A stretch of DNA of 64,000 bases from Salibaculum sp035270045. GTDB lineage: Bacteria; Pseudomonadota; Alphaproteobacteria; Rhodobacterales; Rhodobacteraceae. A program made the position numbers and the translations under genes. The stretch spans positions 1-64,000 of the forward strand of contig NZ_DATFIP010000055.1 of the NCBI RefSeq assembly GCF_035270045.1, given 5' to 3'. The notes under the pieces were generated by a model. That model saw only the letters and a program-made list of their open reading frames with translations. It ran no database searches and was not told the origin of the DNA. This document shows positions 62,981 through 64,000 of the stretch, one piece after another (the first letter of the stretch is position 1; each line of letters starts with the position of its first letter).

Positions 62981-63916
62981 TTACCAGCCCCCCAGGCCTT
63001 GACCGCGCAGGATCGCCTCAAGAAGAAGCGCGCCGAAATGGCCGAAAAGATAATAGAGCGAGATCTTGAAGACGCGCTTCTCGGTCGCGTGGCCGTCGGC
63101 CTCGCTCGCGGTATCGTCGCGGCGCCAGATGTCAACAGCGCCCTTCAGGAACCAGCCATTGAGCAGAAGGGCCACTGCAAGGTAGGCCGGCCCGCCGATC
63201 GAGGTGAAACCGATACCCAGCGCCACCGGCGCCAGCGCGATGGTATAGCCCAAGATGTGATTCCGAGTGACGCGGCGGCCATGGGTCTCGGTCAGCATGG
63301 GCACGTTCGCGTTGCCGTAGTCGGATTTCACGAAGAGCGCCAGCGCCCAGAAATGCGGTGGCGTCCACATGAAGATCAGCGCGAACATGAGCACGCTTTC
63401 GGGCGCTATGCTGCCCGTGGCCACCGCCCAGCCGACCATGGGCGGGAAGGCCCCCGCAGCCCCGCCGATGACGATGTTCTGCGGCGTCGAGCGCTTGAGC
63501 CACATGGAATAGATCACCGCGTAAAAGAAGATCGTGAAGGCCAGCAGCCCGGCGGCCAGCAGGTTCGCCGCCAGCGCCAGCAGGACCACGGAAAAGCCCG
63601 ACAGGGCCAGGCCGATGCCCAGCGCCTCGCCCGGCTGAACCCGGCCCGAGGGAACGGGGCGCGACTGCGTGCGCTTCATCACCGCGTCGATGTCGGCATC
63701 CCACCACATGTTCAACGCGCCGGACGCACCCGCTCCGACTGCAATGCACAGGATGCTGACGAAGGCGATGTAGGGATGCACCGGCACGGGCGCGACCAAC
63801 AGACCCACGAGCGCGGTGAAGACCACCAGTTGCATGACACGCGGTTTCATCAGGGCGAAGTAGTCGCCCATCTTCGCCTCGTGGGAAGGGATGGTCTGTT
63901 GGCTGACGTCGGTCAT
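62981..63916 (-). CDS. ctaB: Protohaem IX farnesyltransferase (haem O synthase)
   Basis: A 311-residue polytopic UbiA-family enzyme that farnesylates haem b for haem a formation. The prenyl-diphosphate motif is NMWWDADIDAVMKRTQSRPVPSG. About nine helices. The start at 63916 (MTDVSQQTIPSHEAKMGDYFALMKPRVM) is standard. It is the first oxidase gene inside the window; the remaining 84 bp to the right edge carry only an inverted repeat (GGCTGCC 63940-63946, GGCAGCC 63969-63975). Confidence 0.97.
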   Translation of the reverse strand: MTDVSQQTIPSHEAKMGDYFALMKPRVMQLVVFTALVGLLVAPVPVHPYIAFVSILCIAVGAGASGALNMWWDADIDAVMKRTQSRPVPSGRVQPGEALGIGLALSGFSVVLLALAANLLAAGLLAFTIFFYAVIYSMWLKRSTPQNIVIGGAAGAFPPMVGWAVATGSIAPESVLMFALIFMWTPPHFWALALFVKSDYGNANVPMLTETHGRRVTRNHILGYTIALAPVALGIGFTSIGGPAYLAVALLLNGWFLKGAVDIWRRDDTASEADGHATEKRVFKISLYYLFGHFGALLLEAILRGQGLGGW

Positions 63917-64000
63917 TTGTATCCCGTTCGATTGTCGTCGGCTGCCCGCCCGGACCCGGGGTCGGGACGGCAGCCCGGGCCGATCAGGCTGGATAGTCTT

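Noticed and set aside
63940..63975. Terminator of an upstream oxidase gene
   Set aside because: The inverted repeat is real, but no U-run follows on the minus strand and the upstream gene is outside the window.

Overview
The window reads as a chromosomal segment of an alphaproteobacterium of the Rhodobacteraceae (Roseobacter group). The composition is visibly G+C-rich. It carries a GcrA cell-cycle regulator, the cytochrome aa3 assembly block ctaB-(CoxF-like)-ctaG-ctaE-SURF1 followed by thrC, an M16 peptidase and a RimJ-type acetyltransferase, the pair lysC/ptsP (EI-Ntr), and a sirtuin/PCu(A)C neighbourhood. No tRNA, rRNA or CRISPR array was seen.

Region 1 (1-9600) is an uncharacterised catabolic/uptake locus. 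On the minus strand lie a complete CUT1-type sugar importer (ATPase, binding protein, two permeases), a 41-codon small ORF, an NTF2/SnoaL-like protein, a histidinol-dehydrogenase-family enzyme and another NTF2-like gene cut by the window edge. Divergently transcribed are a tandem-NTF2 protein and an amidohydrolase. Two copies of a 14-bp TGCA-N6-TGCA operator with the look of a LacI-family site lie between the two units. The plus-strand operon seems to have lost a third gene (thioesterase-like) next to an IS110-family transposase fragment.

Region 2 (9.6-25.8 kb) is mostly housekeeping: a lipoprotein, a low-molecular-weight phosphatase, a sirtuin, a copper chaperone, rpmB, meaB, hrpB, gnd, a Nudix hydrolase, a Pit phosphate transporter, argF-GNAT-argD, a ClbS/DfsB-like protein, an ABC-2 permease, gcrA and a uracil-DNA glycosylase.

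Region 3 (25.8-42.8 kb) is a second, larger catabolic locus. A minus-strand ribose/polyol-type ABC importer (binding protein, two permeases, double ATPase) is embedded with an SDR dehydrogenase, a 3-hydroxyisobutyrate-dehydrogenase-like enzyme and a ThuA-domain protein. Divergent from it is a regulator that joins a winged-helix DNA-binding region to a cytoplasmic MalE-like solute-binding fold. That gene is followed by a second, paralogous SDR, an M24-fold protein with an altered metal site, and a 2-oxoacid/acetoin dehydrogenase-type complex (E1 alpha, E1 beta, E2). The E2 is split into a lipoyl carrier with a decayed catalytic domain and a separate catalytic subunit without a lipoyl domain, with an aldehyde dehydrogenase gene between them. 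ATCC-N5-GGAT dyads occupy the divergent promoter. The likely logic is uptake of a sugar or polyol, NAD-linked oxidation by the SDRs, then oxidative cleavage by the TPP/lipoyl complex and oxidation of the released aldehyde. The substrate is unknown.

Region 4 (42.8-64 kb) holds katG with divergent oxyR, a second Nudix gene, apt, mtnP, a flavin reductase, EcsC, ptsP, lysC, a GlcD-like FAD enzyme, an MBL-fold protein, a DUF4168 protein, and the aa3 oxidase assembly/thrC block running off the right edge. Several strong hairpins mark transcript ends or processing points, notably directly downstream of both binding-protein genes, after katG and after ctaE.
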